Shown: positions 36,000 to 44,668, numbered from the stretch's first letter. The stretch is 64,000 nt of DNA from Sphingobacterium sp. R2 (GCF_040760075.1 NZ_CP142884.1:4712001-4776000); one strand, 5' to 3'. The notes: generated by a model from the sequence alone, not told the origin. Program-made: numbers and translations.

Positions 36000-36016
36000 A
36001 TATAATATTAGACGTT

Positions 36017-37117
36017 TTAGTTTTTGATCATTGCTACAAAATCATCAAATAAATAACGTGAGTCATGAGGACCCGGTGATGATTCGGGGTGATATTGCAC
36101 CGAGAATGCTTTTTGCCCTTTGATACGGATCCCCTCAATAGACTGATCGTTCAAATTAACATGTGTTACCTCAACGCGATCAGAGTTTTCAATGTCTTCA
36201 GCTACAACCCCAAAACCATGGTTTTGCGACGTAATTTCACAACGATTAGCAATGATATTCTTCACGGGGTGATTGATCCCACGGTGTCCATTATGCAATT
36301 TACTGGTGCGGATACCATTTGCCAATGCGAGGATCTGATGACCTAAACAAATGCCGAACATTGGTTTATTCGCGTTCAAAATAGCTTTTACTGTCTCAAT
36401 AGCATAATCCATCGGAGCTGGATCACCAGGACCATTGGAAATAAAGTAACCATCCGGATTCCATTGTTCCATTTCTTCAAATGTTGTCTTCGCAGGAAAT
36501 ACCTTCGTAAATACATCACGAGCTTCAAAATTCCGCAAGATATTTTTCTTGATTCCCAAGTCCAAAACCGCTACACGCAACGAAGCATTTTCATTACCGA
36601 AGAAATAAGGTTCTGTTGTTGTTACTTTTGATGACAGCTCAAGTCCATCCATTGAAGGAACTTCCGCCAATTGACGCTTTAATGCTTCCACATCCAATGT
36701 TTCGGAAGAAATTATTGCATTCATTGCTCCTTTATCCCGTATATGTCTTACCAAAGAACGCGTATCCACATCAGAAATACCAACTAAATTCCCCTCTTCA
36801 AAATAGCTTTGAATAGATTCATCAGCCATTTTACGACTATAGTTGATGTTGTAATTCTTACAAACCAATCCCGCAATCTGAATGTGATTTGATTCGGTAT
36901 CGTCCTCATCAATACCATAGTTGCCAATATGGGCATTGGTCGTTACCATGATTTGTCCAAAATAAGATGGATCTGTAAAAATCTCTTGATAACCGGTTGT
37001 TCCCGTATTGAAACAGATTTCCCCAGTAGTCGTACCAATTTTACCAGCGGCTTTACCGTGATAAACTGTACCATCTTCTAAAACTAAAATTGCAGGCAAT
37101 TTGCTGTAGTTGGTCAT
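36017..37117 (-). CDS. carA: Carbamoyl-phosphate synthase small subunit
   Basis: Glutamine amidotransferase subunit feeding ammonia to CarB for arginine and pyrimidine synthesis. The 366-residue protein has the N-terminal CPSase small-chain domain (AILVLEDGTVYHGKAAG, GEICFNTGTTGYQEIFTDPSY). The class I amidotransferase domain has nucleophile Cys257 in GICLGHQ, NHGFG, and the catalytic His-x-Glu in VQYHPESSPGPHDS. carB is not adjacent. A candidate leader peptide and attenuator lie upstream. Confidence 0.97.
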   Translation of the reverse strand: MTNYSKLPAILVLEDGTVYHGKAAGKIGTTTGEICFNTGTTGYQEIFTDPSYFGQIMVTTNAHIGNYGIDEDDTESNHIQIAGLVCKNYNINYSRKMADESIQSYFEEGNLVGISDVDTRSLVRHIRDKGAMNAIISSETLDVEALKRQLAEVPSMDGLELSSKVTTTEPYFFGNENASLRVAVLDLGIKKNILRNFEARDVFTKVFPAKTTFEEMEQWNPDGYFISNGPGDPAPMDYAIETVKAILNANKPMFGICLGHQILALANGIRTSKLHNGHRGINHPVKNIIANRCEITSQNHGFGVVAEDIENSDRVEVTHVNLNDQSIEGIRIKGQKAFSVQYHPESSPGPHDSRYLFDDFVAMIKN

Positions 37118-37191
37118 TATCGATGTAATATTATAAAATGTGTATCCTTACTTTTATGAATTTTAAAGCCTTCTTGATTGGATATAAAAAA

Positions 37192-37207
37192 AGCCCTCAA
37201 ATGGGCT
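37192..37207 (-). terminator. Candidate attenuator terminator in the carA leader
   Basis: On the - strand AGCCC pairs with GGGCT over a 6-nt loop and is followed by seven T residues. It lies between a promoter-like site with a 24-codon frame and the carA start 74 nt further on. A terminator placed here suits conditional readthrough into carA. Confidence 0.6.
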
Positions 37208-37214
37208 AAATCAA

Positions 37215-37289
37215 TTAACAATGCATCATCACGATTGACAAACCGTTTCCTAAGGCACCTACCAATAAAGTCTTTTCTTTAATTTTCAC
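37215..37289 (-). CDS. Candidate 24-residue leader peptide of carA
   Basis: A GTG-started frame of 24 codons plus TAA on the - strand. The product begins with Lys/Glu-rich KIKEKT, continues LLVGALGNGLSIV, and ends MMHC. The stop is 7 nt before the attenuator hairpin, the spacing expected of ribosome-mediated attenuation. The GTG is only 6 nt after a TAACTTTG box, so the message would be leaderless or nearly so. Translation is not shown. It could be a chance frame, but position, start context and hairpin agree. Confidence 0.4.
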   Translation of the reverse strand: MKIKEKTLLVGALGNGLSIVMMHC

Positions 37290-37295
37290 GGGAGA

Positions 37296-37326
37296 CAAAG
37301 TTAAGACTTATCGCTTAAAAGTGAAA
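37296..37326 (-). promoter_or_regulatory. Candidate carA operon promoter
   Basis: On the - strand TTTC (37326-37323) and TAACTTTG (37303-37296) are spaced by exactly 19 nt, one mismatch from TTTG-N19-TAnnTTTG. Confidence 0.6.
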
Positions 37327-37346
37327 ACATTTTTCATTTTTTTATT

Positions 37347-37652
37347 TCACCTTGATTCCAACCGCCAAAAGCGAATAAAATCTCTCAGAGTCAGCGCAAT
37401 TAACACCGGCACAATCAAGTAGATCAATGGATTTTCTAACCACGCCTCTTGCCACCGCAATTGCAACAAAGCAATAAAAGCATGCGTAAGGCCACATCCC
37501 GGACAGTTATATCCACTTATCGCCTTCCACACACAGGGAATAAGAATGTGGATATCTGCGGAAAGGTGCAAGCCAATAGCAATCCCGAAATACCCGATGA
37601 TCAACGCGTATATCCAATGATGTCTTAGGTATTTCAGGACTAAAATAATCAT
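37347..37652 (-). CDS. DUF2752 small membrane protein
   Basis: A 101-residue protein with hydrophobic segments at about 12-32 and 78-95. The family hallmark is the Cys motif NCPGCGLTHAFIALLQ, followed by W-x-x-A-W-x-x-N-P (WQEAWLENPLIY). Function is unknown. Its ATG overlaps the stop codon of the upstream TM2 gene by one base (TAATG), so the two are translationally coupled. Confidence 0.9.
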   Translation of the reverse strand: MIILVLKYLRHHWIYALIIGYFGIAIGLHLSADIHILIPCVWKAISGYNCPGCGLTHAFIALLQLRWQEAWLENPLIYLIVPVLIALTLRDFIRFWRLESR

Positions 37653-38005
37653 TAATTGTTTATCGGACTTTTAATGTAATTGCCGTCCGCATCCTTATAT
37701 TTTCCGACAATAATCATAATCAAATCGATCAGATACCAAATACCACAGCCGCCCAAAGTGACTAACTGAATTACTGCCGTACCAATTTGTCCCAAATAAA
37801 ACCGATGCGCACCAAATGGTCCCAAAAAAATACAAAACAACAGAGCCGGTAACCATCTATCGTCCTGAAACGTAGTATTTTGTTGTTGAAAGGGCTGGTT
37901 AGCATAAAATATCGGCTGTCTTACACCGCAATACGGACAAACTTCGGCCTTGATAGTAATCAATTTACCGCACTGCACGCAATACTTTTCGTCTTCTGTT
38001 TTCAT
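37652..38005 (-). CDS. TM2-domain membrane protein with zinc ribbon
   Basis: A 117-residue protein. An N-terminal zinc ribbon (CVQCG ... CPYCG, about residues 9-27) precedes a TM2 domain of two membrane segments separated by a short loop (ALLFCIFLGPFGAHRFYLGQIGTAVIQLVTLGGCGIWYLIDLIMI). The GxxGxHRFYLG motif is diagnostic. It is coupled to the DUF2752 gene. The pair is often linked in Bacteroidota; roles are not known. Confidence 0.92.
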   Translation of the reverse strand: MKTEDEKYCVQCGKLITIKAEVCPYCGVRQPIFYANQPFQQQNTTFQDDRWLPALLFCIFLGPFGAHRFYLGQIGTAVIQLVTLGGCGIWYLIDLIMIIVGKYKDADGNYIKSPINN

Positions 38006-38132
38006 TTAGATTTAGTTTGGCGACGGAATAGAAACCCTCCTCCCATCATGAATAAAATAATGGAGTTAAATTAGCAAAAAAATCTAAAAAAAAATCTTTT
38101 TTTAACTGCCTATACAAATTATTATAAACAAT

Positions 38133-38161
38133 AAAGGCGCTTCGTATCTTAAAGCACCTTT
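38133..38161 (-). terminator. adk-obgE operon terminator
   Basis: A 10-position stem with one C-A mismatch (38133-38142 with 38152-38161) has a 9-nt loop. On the - strand it is followed by ATTGTTTATAAT, a modest T-run. Confidence 0.6.
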
Positions 38162-38181
38162 ACTGTTTATGTTTTCGAATT

Positions 38182-39180
38182 CTAAGAGTTGATCGCTTTC
38201 CAGATCATATCTTTCAATGGCAATATATTCTTACCAGTCACCGAAGAAATGAAAATATAAGGAATATCTTCCGGTAGTTCCTGTTCCATCTCCTTCTCCA
38301 ACTCTTCGTCGAGCATATCAGACTTGGTAATAGCCAACAATTTTGGTTTATCGGCCAATTCAGGATTATAAGCGGTCAATTCATTTAAAAGAATGGCATA
38401 CTCTTCACGGATAGTCCGGTCCGTATCAGCAGGGACCATAAACAACAACACTGAGTTGCGCTCAATATGTCGTAAAAAACGATAACCCAAACCTTTCCCC
38501 TCAGAAGCCCCCTCAATAATTCCCGGAATATCAGCCATTACAAAGGAACGATTGTCCCGATAGCTCACCATACCCAAATTAGGTACGAGCGTCGTAAATG
38601 GATAGTTTGCGATTTCTGGTTTTGCAGCAGATACGACCGAAAGCAACGTCGATTTACCAGCATTTGGGAATCCTACCAATCCCACGTCAGCAAGAACTTT
38701 CAGTTCCAGTATCATCCACTGCTCTTTACCAGGAAGGCCTGGTTGCGAAAACCGCGGTGTCTGTTGCGTAGGCGACTTAAAATGCCAGTTACCCAGACCA
38801 CCTTTTCCACCCGGCACCAGTATCCTGGTTTCACCTTCCTCTGTAATATCAAATAACACCTCGCCAGTCTCCGCATCCTTTGCTATAGTACCCAGCGGAA
38901 CCTCCAATATCTCATCGCGACCAGTTGCCCCCGTACGTAGAGAGCTGCCGCCAGACTCACCGTTTGACGCAATAATATGCTTACGATATTTTAAATGGAG
39001 TAACGTCCAGAGATTAGTCGTTCCTTTTAGGATAATATGACCTCCACGACCGCCGTCACCACCATCAGGCCCGCCTGTAGCCGTGTGTTTATCACGGTGC
39101 AAATGAGCCGAACCTGCCCCACCATGTCCAGAACGACAACACACTTTCACATAATCAACAAAATTCGAACCTTGCGCCAT
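38182..39180 (-). CDS. obgE: Obg GTPase (CgtA)
   Basis: Ribosome-associated GTPase of 50S assembly and stress signalling. The 332-residue protein has the glycine-rich Obg fold at about 1-158 (GGPDGGDGGRGGHIILKG, PGGKGGLGNWHFKS). The G domain has GFPNAGKSTLL, DIPGIIEGASEGKGLG, TKSDM (TKxD for G4) and SSVTG (G5). The basic or acidic C-terminal tail found in some species is missing. It lies 36 nt downstream of adk. Confidence 0.97.
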   Translation of the reverse strand: MAQGSNFVDYVKVCCRSGHGGAGSAHLHRDKHTATGGPDGGDGGRGGHIILKGTTNLWTLLHLKYRKHIIASNGESGGSSLRTGATGRDEILEVPLGTIAKDAETGEVLFDITEEGETRILVPGGKGGLGNWHFKSPTQQTPRFSQPGLPGKEQWMILELKVLADVGLVGFPNAGKSTLLSVVSAAKPEIANYPFTTLVPNLGMVSYRDNRSFVMADIPGIIEGASEGKGLGYRFLRHIERNSVLLFMVPADTDRTIREEYAILLNELTAYNPELADKPKLLAITKSDMLDEELEKEMEQELPEDIPYIFISSVTGKNILPLKDMIWKAINS

Positions 39181-39216
39181 TATAATTTATTACAGTCTAA
39201 AAAGTATTTACCTTAA

Positions 39217-39786
39217 TTAATAATTATCGATGATATCCGTTAAGCTCTTAAAGATAGTGTCGATATCACCGATACCGTTCACTTTAGAAAGCTTACCCTG
39301 AGCCTCATAATAAGGCAATACATGAATTGTCTTTGTGAAATATTCATCAATACGCTTCACCAATTTATCAGCATCATCATCCGCACGTCCAGAAATCTCT
39401 CTGCGTTTGGCAATACGATCTTTCAATTCATCCTCATTTACATCCAGTGCGATTACGACTGCAATGGAGGTGTTGATACCTTCTAAAAAAGCGTCCAAAG
39501 CCTCAGCCTGCGCAACAGTGCGGGGAAATCCATCAAAAATAAATCCTTTTGCATCCGGATTTTTCTTTACTTCCTCCTCCAGCATTGCTATTGTAATCGA
39601 ATCTGGCACTAAATTCCCTTCAGCAATAATCTGGCTCACTTGCTGACCAAGTGGGGTTTGACCTTTAATATGTGCTCTAAAAATATCACCAGTAGAAACG
39701 TGCACCAATTGATATTTTTCAATAAGCTTTGCAGATTGGGTTCCCTTACCTGCACCCGGAGGGCCAAATATTACAAGGTTTAGCAT
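39217..39786 (-). CDS. adk: Adenylate kinase
   Basis: Balances ATP, ADP and AMP. The 189-residue protein has the P-loop GPPGAGKGTQSAKL, the AMP site STGDIFRAHI and GFIFDGFPRTVAQAEAL, and the KRREISGRADDDADKLVKR segment. It is the short-lid form without a zinc-finger insertion. It starts the adk-obgE pair, an arrangement frequent in Bacteroidota. Confidence 0.97.
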   Translation of the reverse strand: MLNLVIFGPPGAGKGTQSAKLIEKYQLVHVSTGDIFRAHIKGQTPLGQQVSQIIAEGNLVPDSITIAMLEEEVKKNPDAKGFIFDGFPRTVAQAEALDAFLEGINTSIAVVIALDVNEDELKDRIAKRREISGRADDDADKLVKRIDEYFTKTIHVLPYYEAQGKLSKVNGIGDIDTIFKSLTDIIDNY

Positions 39787-39821
39787 AGTTTTATTTAAGA
39801 AATTAAAACGAGTTAAAAAAT

Positions 39822-39854
39822 AAAAGCCTAATCACAGATGATGACTAGGCTTTT
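39822..39854 (-). terminator. Terminator of the first tRNA-Arg unit
   Basis: AAAAGCCTA (39822-39830) pairs with TAGGCTTTT (39846-39854) over a 15-nt loop. On the - strand it runs into TATTTTTTAA. It lies 6 nt after the tRNA. Confidence 0.82.
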
Positions 39855-39860
39855 CAGTCG

Positions 39861-39934
39861 TGCGCTCCAAGGGAGTCGAACCCCTAACCTTCTGATCCGT
39901 AGTCAGATGCTCTATCCAATTGAGCTAGGAGCGC
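39861..39934 (-). tRNA. tRNA-Arg(ACG), copy 1
   Basis: A 74-nt cloverleaf on the - strand begins GCGCTCC and has D-arm GCTC..GAGC, anticodon stem TCTGA/TCAGA with loop CTACGGA (anticodon ACG), the T-arm with GGTTCGACTCC, a 7-bp acceptor stem and discriminator A. CCA is not encoded. It is identical to copy 3 and has its own promoter and terminator. Confidence 0.96.
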
Positions 39935-39980
39935 AATAAACCAATACGTTTAGAACTCTGTCCCATTTGTTTTGGTGATG

Positions 39981-40011
39981 CAAATATAGTCAGAATTCGT
40001 TTTTTTACAAA
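39981..40011 (-). promoter_or_regulatory. Promoter of tRNA-Arg copy 1
   Basis: On the - strand TTTG (40011-40008), 19 nt and TATATTTG (39988-39981) match the Bacteroidota consensus exactly, about 47 nt before the mature tRNA. The 19-nt stretch 39969-39987 recurs at 40311-40329 before copy 3. Confidence 0.85.
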
Positions 40012-40073
40012 TTTTTTTTCAAAAAGAAGTCTATCACCCCCCTTCGACTGCTTGTAAGCAGCTTCTAAAATAA

Positions 40074-40096
40074 AAGCCAATCAAATTGATTGGCTT
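40074..40096 (-). terminator. Terminator of the second tRNA unit
   Basis: AAGCCAATC (40074-40082) pairs with GATTGGCTT (40088-40096) over 5 nt. On the - strand it is followed by TTATTTTAG. It ends the copy 3-copy 2 transcript. Confidence 0.8.
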
Positions 40097-40103
40097 CATT
40101 ATG

Positions 40104-40177
<74 letters not shown>

Positions 40178-40204
40178 CTTTTTTATCATACAGAATCTGT
40201 ATCG

Positions 40205-40278
40205 TGCGCTCCAAGGGAGTCGAACCCCTAACCTTCTGATCCGTAGTCAGATGCTCTATCCAATTGAGCTAGGAGCGC
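40205..40278 (-). tRNA. tRNA-Arg(ACG), copy 3
   Basis: A 74-nt gene with the same sequence as copy 1, anticodon ACG, discriminator A and no encoded CCA. It is first in its transcript. The spacer to copy 2 has a 6-bp inverted repeat (ATACAG..CTGTAT) that may guide processing. Confidence 0.96.
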
Positions 40279-40322
40279 TAGGCAACCAAAATAAAACAGT
40301 ATTCATTTCCGTTTTGGTGATG

Positions 40323-40353
40323 CAAATATCGTGATATTTATCAATTTAACAAA
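40323..40353 (-). promoter_or_regulatory. Promoter of tRNA-Arg copies 3 and 2
   Basis: On the - strand TTTG (40353-40350), 19 nt and GATATTTG (40330-40323) differ from consensus at one base. It shares 19 nt of identical box and downstream sequence with the copy 1 promoter, so the promoter was probably duplicated with the tRNA. Confidence 0.75.
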
Positions 40354-40452
40354 CATTTTTTCTCTTTTTTCAACTTTATACAACAACATTTCTTTTATCT
40401 CGTTGATAATATTATATTTAAAATATAAACTTTTTTTTTCAGACACGGACAA

Positions 40453-41307
40453 ATGCTATTATTCATGAACAAAAGAGAATTAAAGCGCAGTAAAATACGC
40501 ATTGGAGATATTAGTATTTCCTATTACATCAGACCGAGCATCTTAGCCCCTTCCCCCAAAACCATTATATTTATCCATGGTTTCCCATTTAATAAAAACA
40601 CCTGGAAACAACAGCTTCAGAATTTGGATGAAGACTATACGGGTATAGCAATTGATGTTCGAGGACATGGCCTTAGTACCAACGGGCATGGTTTTTTCTC
40701 CATTGATGTCTTTGCCAAAGATCTGGTAGAATTTATTCGCAAACTCGACCTCAACCACGTCATCCTGTGCGGAATTTCCATGGGCGGCTACATCGCACTG
40801 CGAACCTACGAATTGATCGGGCAACAGCTCAAAGGCCTTATCCTTTGCGACACTAACTCCGTTGCTGATGACAACAAAGCCAAGCAAAAGAGATTCGATG
40901 CGATCCAGGCTTTACTCAAATATGGCAGACGGCCTTTTGCCATTGGTTTTATAGGCAATGTATTTCACGAGAAAACAATTCGGGAAAATCCCGAAGCTGT
41001 TGAACTGATCAAAAGCTGCATACGGAGAAATGAAGTTGCCAGCATCTGCGCGACACAACTCGCTCTCGCATCCCGGACAGACACAAGCCATTCACTGAAA
41101 ACAATTATTATCCCGACATTGGTTATAAAAGGTAAACACGACAAGTTGATGAGCGACGAACAGACCAATATACTCATCGAAAATATACCCGATGTCCGCT
41201 ATATGGAATTTGAAGAATCTGGTCACTTGCCCAATCTCGAGGAACCCGAAAAATTCAATACGGTATTAAATGATTTTCTGCGAAGCATTCCGCTAGTCTC
41301 ATCCTAG
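40453..41307 (+). CDS. Alpha/beta hydrolase
   Basis: A 284-residue alpha/beta-fold hydrolase. FIHGFPFNKNTW gives the oxyanion-hole HG, DVRGHGLS follows, GISMGG carries the nucleophile Ser, and EESGHLPNLEEPEKFN carries the catalytic His. The acid is probably the Asp of KGKHDKLM. This is the general esterase/3-oxoadipate enol-lactonase-like type; the substrate is unknown. ATG at 40453 is used, and an ATG at 40465 is an equal alternative. No neighbour suggests a pathway. Confidence 0.88.
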   Translation: MLLFMNKRELKRSKIRIGDISISYYIRPSILAPSPKTIIFIHGFPFNKNTWKQQLQNLDEDYTGIAIDVRGHGLSTNGHGFFSIDVFAKDLVEFIRKLDLNHVILCGISMGGYIALRTYELIGQQLKGLILCDTNSVADDNKAKQKRFDAIQALLKYGRRPFAIGFIGNVFHEKTIRENPEAVELIKSCIRRNEVASICATQLALASRTDTSHSLKTIIIPTLVIKGKHDKLMSDEQTNILIENIPDVRYMEFEESGHLPNLEEPEKFNTVLNDFLRSIPLVSS

Positions 41308-41340
41308 GCCGGCATACAGGGAATACTCGTCAAACAATGA

Positions 41341-41362
41341 AAAAGCCACATCAGTGGCTTTT
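41341..41362. terminator. Terminator between alpha/beta hydrolase and DUF3276 genes
   Basis: AAAAGCCAC (41341-41349) pairs with GTGGCTTTT (41354-41362) over 4 nt, followed by ATTTCTTTTTTTTT on the + strand. Confidence 0.88.
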
Positions 41363-41395
41363 ATTTCTTTTTTTTTAGAATTTCGTGCTAAAATG

Positions 41396-41731
41396 CTAGA
41401 ACGAAAACTCGTCTTTGGAACGCGCTCCCGCTTCTTCAGCGTATGCATCGTCAAAGTTAGGCTCATAACGCTTCTCGATTACCTCCTGGTTAGATTTGAT
41501 GTAGTTCACCACATCCGTCAAACCTTCTGCGAACTTTTCAAAATCCTCTTTGTACAAGAAAATCTTATGCTTAATAAACTGGCCATCCTCAAAGCGCTTC
41601 TTGCTTTCTGTGATAGTAATGTAGTAATCGTTCGATCGAGTTGCTTTTACATCAAAAAAATAAGTACGCTTACCTGCTCTCACCTTTTTTGAAAAAACTT
41701 CTTCACGTTCTTTGTTTTCAAAATCTCCCAT
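41396..41731 (-). CDS. DUF3276 (PUR-alpha-like) nucleic-acid-binding protein
   Basis: A 111-residue protein of the bacterial PUR family. EVFSKKVRAGKRTYFFDVKATRSNDYYITITESKKRF is the beta-beta-beta-beta-alpha PUR repeat; KIFLYKEDFEKFAEGLTDVVNYI is its helix. In Borrelia the homologue binds DNA and RNA. Residues 85-111 are acidic and disordered. It stands alone. Confidence 0.9.
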   Translation of the reverse strand: MGDFENKEREEVFSKKVRAGKRTYFFDVKATRSNDYYITITESKKRFEDGQFIKHKIFLYKEDFEKFAEGLTDVVNYIKSNQEVIEKRYEPNFDDAYAEEAGARSKDEFSF

Positions 41732-41967
41732 TGGTTGTTATTTAAGTTTAAAGTAATCTTAATCTTTGTTAAATATATAATAATTCATTTTAATCCACCA
41801 AATAATATTAAAAAAAAACACAACAACGCGTAAAAGTGGCAGTCAACTCCTTTTTATAATAGGATGAAAAATCAAACATCCAGATTTTTTACCGACGAAA
41901 TCATTACATTTACCGAAAATATAAGTTGTATTACCTAAAGCAAATATGTAGAATATATTTGTGACGC

Positions 41968-41975
41968 TATCTTTG
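41968..41975 (+). promoter_or_regulatory. Probable promoter box of the LiaF/LytSR operon
   Basis: TATCTTTG lies 22 nt before the 41998 ATG. A second match, TATATTTG, lies at 41954-41961. No TTTG stands at the -33 distance for either. Confidence 0.45.
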
Positions 41976-41997
41976 AGTCATAAATAGTAAAAACATT

Positions 41998-42885
41998 ATG
42001 GAAAAAGAACCCATCATACCAAACAGCAATAATAGCCGCAATATTGTAGGAGCGATCGTAATTATCGTAGGTATATTCTTATTACTGAATAACCTAAATC
42101 TAGGAGGTTGGTTCCCAGATTGGTTATTTGGTTGGCAAACGATATTAATTATTATTGGATTAGTCATCGGCATAAATTCCCAATTTCAGAAAAAATCGGC
42201 GATTATTCTATTGATCATCGGTGGAGCAAGCCTCATCTCGAGAATGATGCGTACAGACTTTGGATCGGTAACCGTTCCTATCATTATCATTTCTCTAGGG
42301 ATTTACTTTATTATGAGCAAAAGAAAACCTCCGATGGTTCCTCCCACGTATCCCAATCCGCCACAAGGATCTTATGACTGGGACAAGCGAGTAACCGTGC
42401 CTACCGAAGGGATGACAGACGACAACCTCAATGACCAGGAATCAAGACCATTTAATGAACAATATGATCCAAACCGACAAGCCTCGCCTAATCAGCAGGC
42501 TTTTGGCGACAATGGAAAAGATCATTTCCAACAGTCATTTGAGGATAACCTCAATCTGAACACGATCTTTTCAGGGCAAAGGCAAAAGAAAGTTATTTAT
42601 TCTAAAAATTTTAGAGGAGGTAATTTGACCAATGTATTTGGAAGTATAGAACTGGATTTAACAAAAGCTGACATCCAACAGCCGATTGTGATCGATACGT
42701 TTCAATTGTTTGGTAGCGCACGCATTATAATCCCCCCGCATTGGACGGTGTTCAGTAACGTTGCTTCCATCTTAGGATCTGTCGATGACCGCCGCTTCCA
42801 AACGATCTATAACCCCGACACGAATAAAAAAATCTATATTACAGGTACTTGTATTCTAGGTAATTTAACCATAAAAAATGCTTAA
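41998..42885 (+). CDS. LiaF-like membrane protein (N-terminal TM domain plus LiaF C-terminal domain)
   Basis: A 295-residue protein. Four short membrane segments lie at about 15-33, 42-58, 66-82 and 90-106, in the LiaF/LiaI-type arrangement with NNLNLGGWFPDWLFGWQ. A Pro/Asn/Gln-rich linker (110-185) and a beta-helical LiaF C-terminal domain (about 198-295, KNFRGGNLTNVFGSIELDLTKADI) follow. In Firmicutes LiaF inhibits the LiaRS envelope-stress system. Here it lies 3 nt upstream of a LytS-type kinase gene, so a similar modulating role is inferred. Confidence 0.85.
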   Translation: MEKEPIIPNSNNSRNIVGAIVIIVGIFLLLNNLNLGGWFPDWLFGWQTILIIIGLVIGINSQFQKKSAIILLIIGGASLISRMMRTDFGSVTVPIIIISLGIYFIMSKRKPPMVPPTYPNPPQGSYDWDKRVTVPTEGMTDDNLNDQESRPFNEQYDPNRQASPNQQAFGDNGKDHFQQSFEDNLNLNTIFSGQRQKKVIYSKNFRGGNLTNVFGSIELDLTKADIQQPIVIDTFQLFGSARIIIPPHWTVFSNVASILGSVDDRRFQTIYNPDTNKKIYITGTCILGNLTIKNA

Positions 42886-42888
42886 TGA

Positions 42889-43935
42889 ATGAAAAACAAG
42901 CTGTTTCTCAGTATTAAAAGTCGTTTAATTGGCATTATATGTATATCCGTATTTGTCGGATATCTCGCGTTACAATACTTATTGATGCTTCGTTCTGGCT
43001 TTGACCAACAACTCGCATTCAAAGATTCTTTTATCAATAGTGTAGTCATGATGTTCTGTTGTTATGGCATGTCATCTGCACTAAACTTCTATACCCCACA
43101 ACCAAGGGAAATATGGAAAGTACTTATTATCGGCTTAATCATGGGCGGAATAAGCATCGGATTAAGCCGATCCTTAATGAGTTATTTTATTCAATCTAAC
43201 TTCACCCCTCTCCTTGATTTAACTTTACCGTATCGCGGCATTGTTAATTTTCTCATATTAACATCGGTTGCCATTATCAATATCGTTTGGAATATTCAAG
43301 AAGACAATATCAATAATATCAAACGAAAACAAGAGTCCGAAAATCTGCTTCGGGAAGCCGAATTATACAATCTCAGGCAACAATTGCAACCACACTTTCT
43401 ATTTAATAGCCTCAATTCCATTATAGCTCTTATTGGTGCAAATCCCGACGAAGCCCGCAATATGACATTCCAGCTCTCGGATTTTCTGAGAGGGACGCTA
43501 AGGAAGGAAAATAACCAAATCATCACACTCGAAGAAGAACTAGACCATCTACAGCTTTATCTCGATATCGAGAAAGTACGTTTTGGACATAGACTAAATA
43601 CATCCATATCCTCGTCAGAAGAAATTTTTAACAACAGACTACCCGCAATGATCATCCAACCCCTTGTAGAGAATGCGATTAAGCACGGTCTCTACAACGT
43701 GAGGGATCAGGTCGAAATAAAAATAAAATGCCAGTCAAACGAAGGTCAATTATGGATCCAAATCACCAATCCTTTCGACACTGAAGAACAATCTAAACCA
43801 AAAAAAGGCACTGGATTTGGACTCTCAAGCATTCAACGTCGATTGTATCTTCTCTATGGAAGAAATGACCTGCTGGAAACGCAAATACTAGACAATATAT
43901 TTATCAGTACCCTAAAAATACCTCAATATGATTAA
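42889..43935 (+). CDS. LytS/YehU-type sensor histidine kinase
   Basis: A 348-residue membrane kinase. Four membrane segments lie in residues 10-130 and a short coiled coil at 140-160. The His_kinase domain has conserved His169 in QLQPHFLFNSLNSI, and the ATPase domain has PLVENAIKHG (N box) and KGTGFGLSSIQRRL (G box). It has no separate sensory domain, so signals probably come through the membrane or through LiaF. Its 3' end overlaps the response regulator by 8 nt. Confidence 0.93.
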   Translation: MKNKLFLSIKSRLIGIICISVFVGYLALQYLLMLRSGFDQQLAFKDSFINSVVMMFCCYGMSSALNFYTPQPREIWKVLIIGLIMGGISIGLSRSLMSYFIQSNFTPLLDLTLPYRGIVNFLILTSVAIINIVWNIQEDNINNIKRKQESENLLREAELYNLRQQLQPHFLFNSLNSIIALIGANPDEARNMTFQLSDFLRGTLRKENNQIITLEEELDHLQLYLDIEKVRFGHRLNTSISSSEEIFNNRLPAMIIQPLVENAIKHGLYNVRDQVEIKIKCQSNEGQLWIQITNPFDTEEQSKPKKGTGFGLSSIQRRLYLLYGRNDLLETQILDNIFISTLKIPQYD

Positions 43936-44668
43936 AGTCGTTATTATCGATGATGAACCATTGGCACGCTCGATTATTGCCGGTTACTTAAAAAACGAGA
44001 CCGATGTAACTGTCGTTGCCGAATGTGGAGATGGTTTTGAAGGCGTTAAGGCTATTCATACTCATGAACCTGACTTAATTTTTCTGGATGTTCAGATGCC
44101 CAAATTAACGGGTTTTGAAATGCTTGAACTCATTGACAGTCCGCCAGCTGTTATTTTTACAACTGCTTTTGATGAATATGCTTTAAAGGCTTTTGAAAAA
44201 AATGCATTAGATTACCTATTAAAACCGGTATCACCTACGCGTTTTAAAAAAGCAATAGAAAAATTTAGGACAAACTTCTCGGCTCCAGAAAAAAAAGCAC
44301 AGCCCAACTATGAGGTGCTTACAGCCCAAGACGAAACAAAAATTGACCGTATTGTTGTCAAAACAGGTACACAGATCAAGATTATTCCTATTGATACAGT
44401 CAAATATCTAGAATCTTACGATGACTATGTTAAAATTCATACCAAAGACGGTATGTACCTAAAAAATAAAACGATGGCATTTTTCGAAAAAGCGTTGGAT
44501 TCAAATCAATTTGTCCGTATCCACCGTTCTTTTATCATTAAAGTCGACCAATTGGCCAAACTAGAACCTTATGAAAAGGATTCTTACATTGCAGCATTAG
44601 TGTCAGGGGAAAAGCTTAACATCAGTAAATCAGGCTATGCGCGATTAAAACAATTGATTGGAATTTAA
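43928..44668 (+). CDS. LytTR-family response regulator
   Basis: A 246-residue DNA-binding regulator. The receiver domain (1-118) has IDDEPLAR, phosphoacceptor Asp54 (IFLDVQMP), TAFDEYALKAFE and LLKPV. The LytTR domain fills about 140-245 (RIVVKTGTQIKIIPIDTVKYLESYDDYVKIHTKDG ... RIHRSFIIKVDQL). It is translationally coupled to the kinase. A separate promoter drives the following beta-lactamase-like gene, a plausible target. Confidence 0.94.
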   Translation: MIKVVIIDDEPLARSIIAGYLKNETDVTVVAECGDGFEGVKAIHTHEPDLIFLDVQMPKLTGFEMLELIDSPPAVIFTTAFDEYALKAFEKNALDYLLKPVSPTRFKKAIEKFRTNFSAPEKKAQPNYEVLTAQDETKIDRIVVKTGTQIKIIPIDTVKYLESYDDYVKIHTKDGMYLKNKTMAFFEKALDSNQFVRIHRSFIIKVDQLAKLEPYEKDSYIAALVSGEKLNISKSGYARLKQLIGI

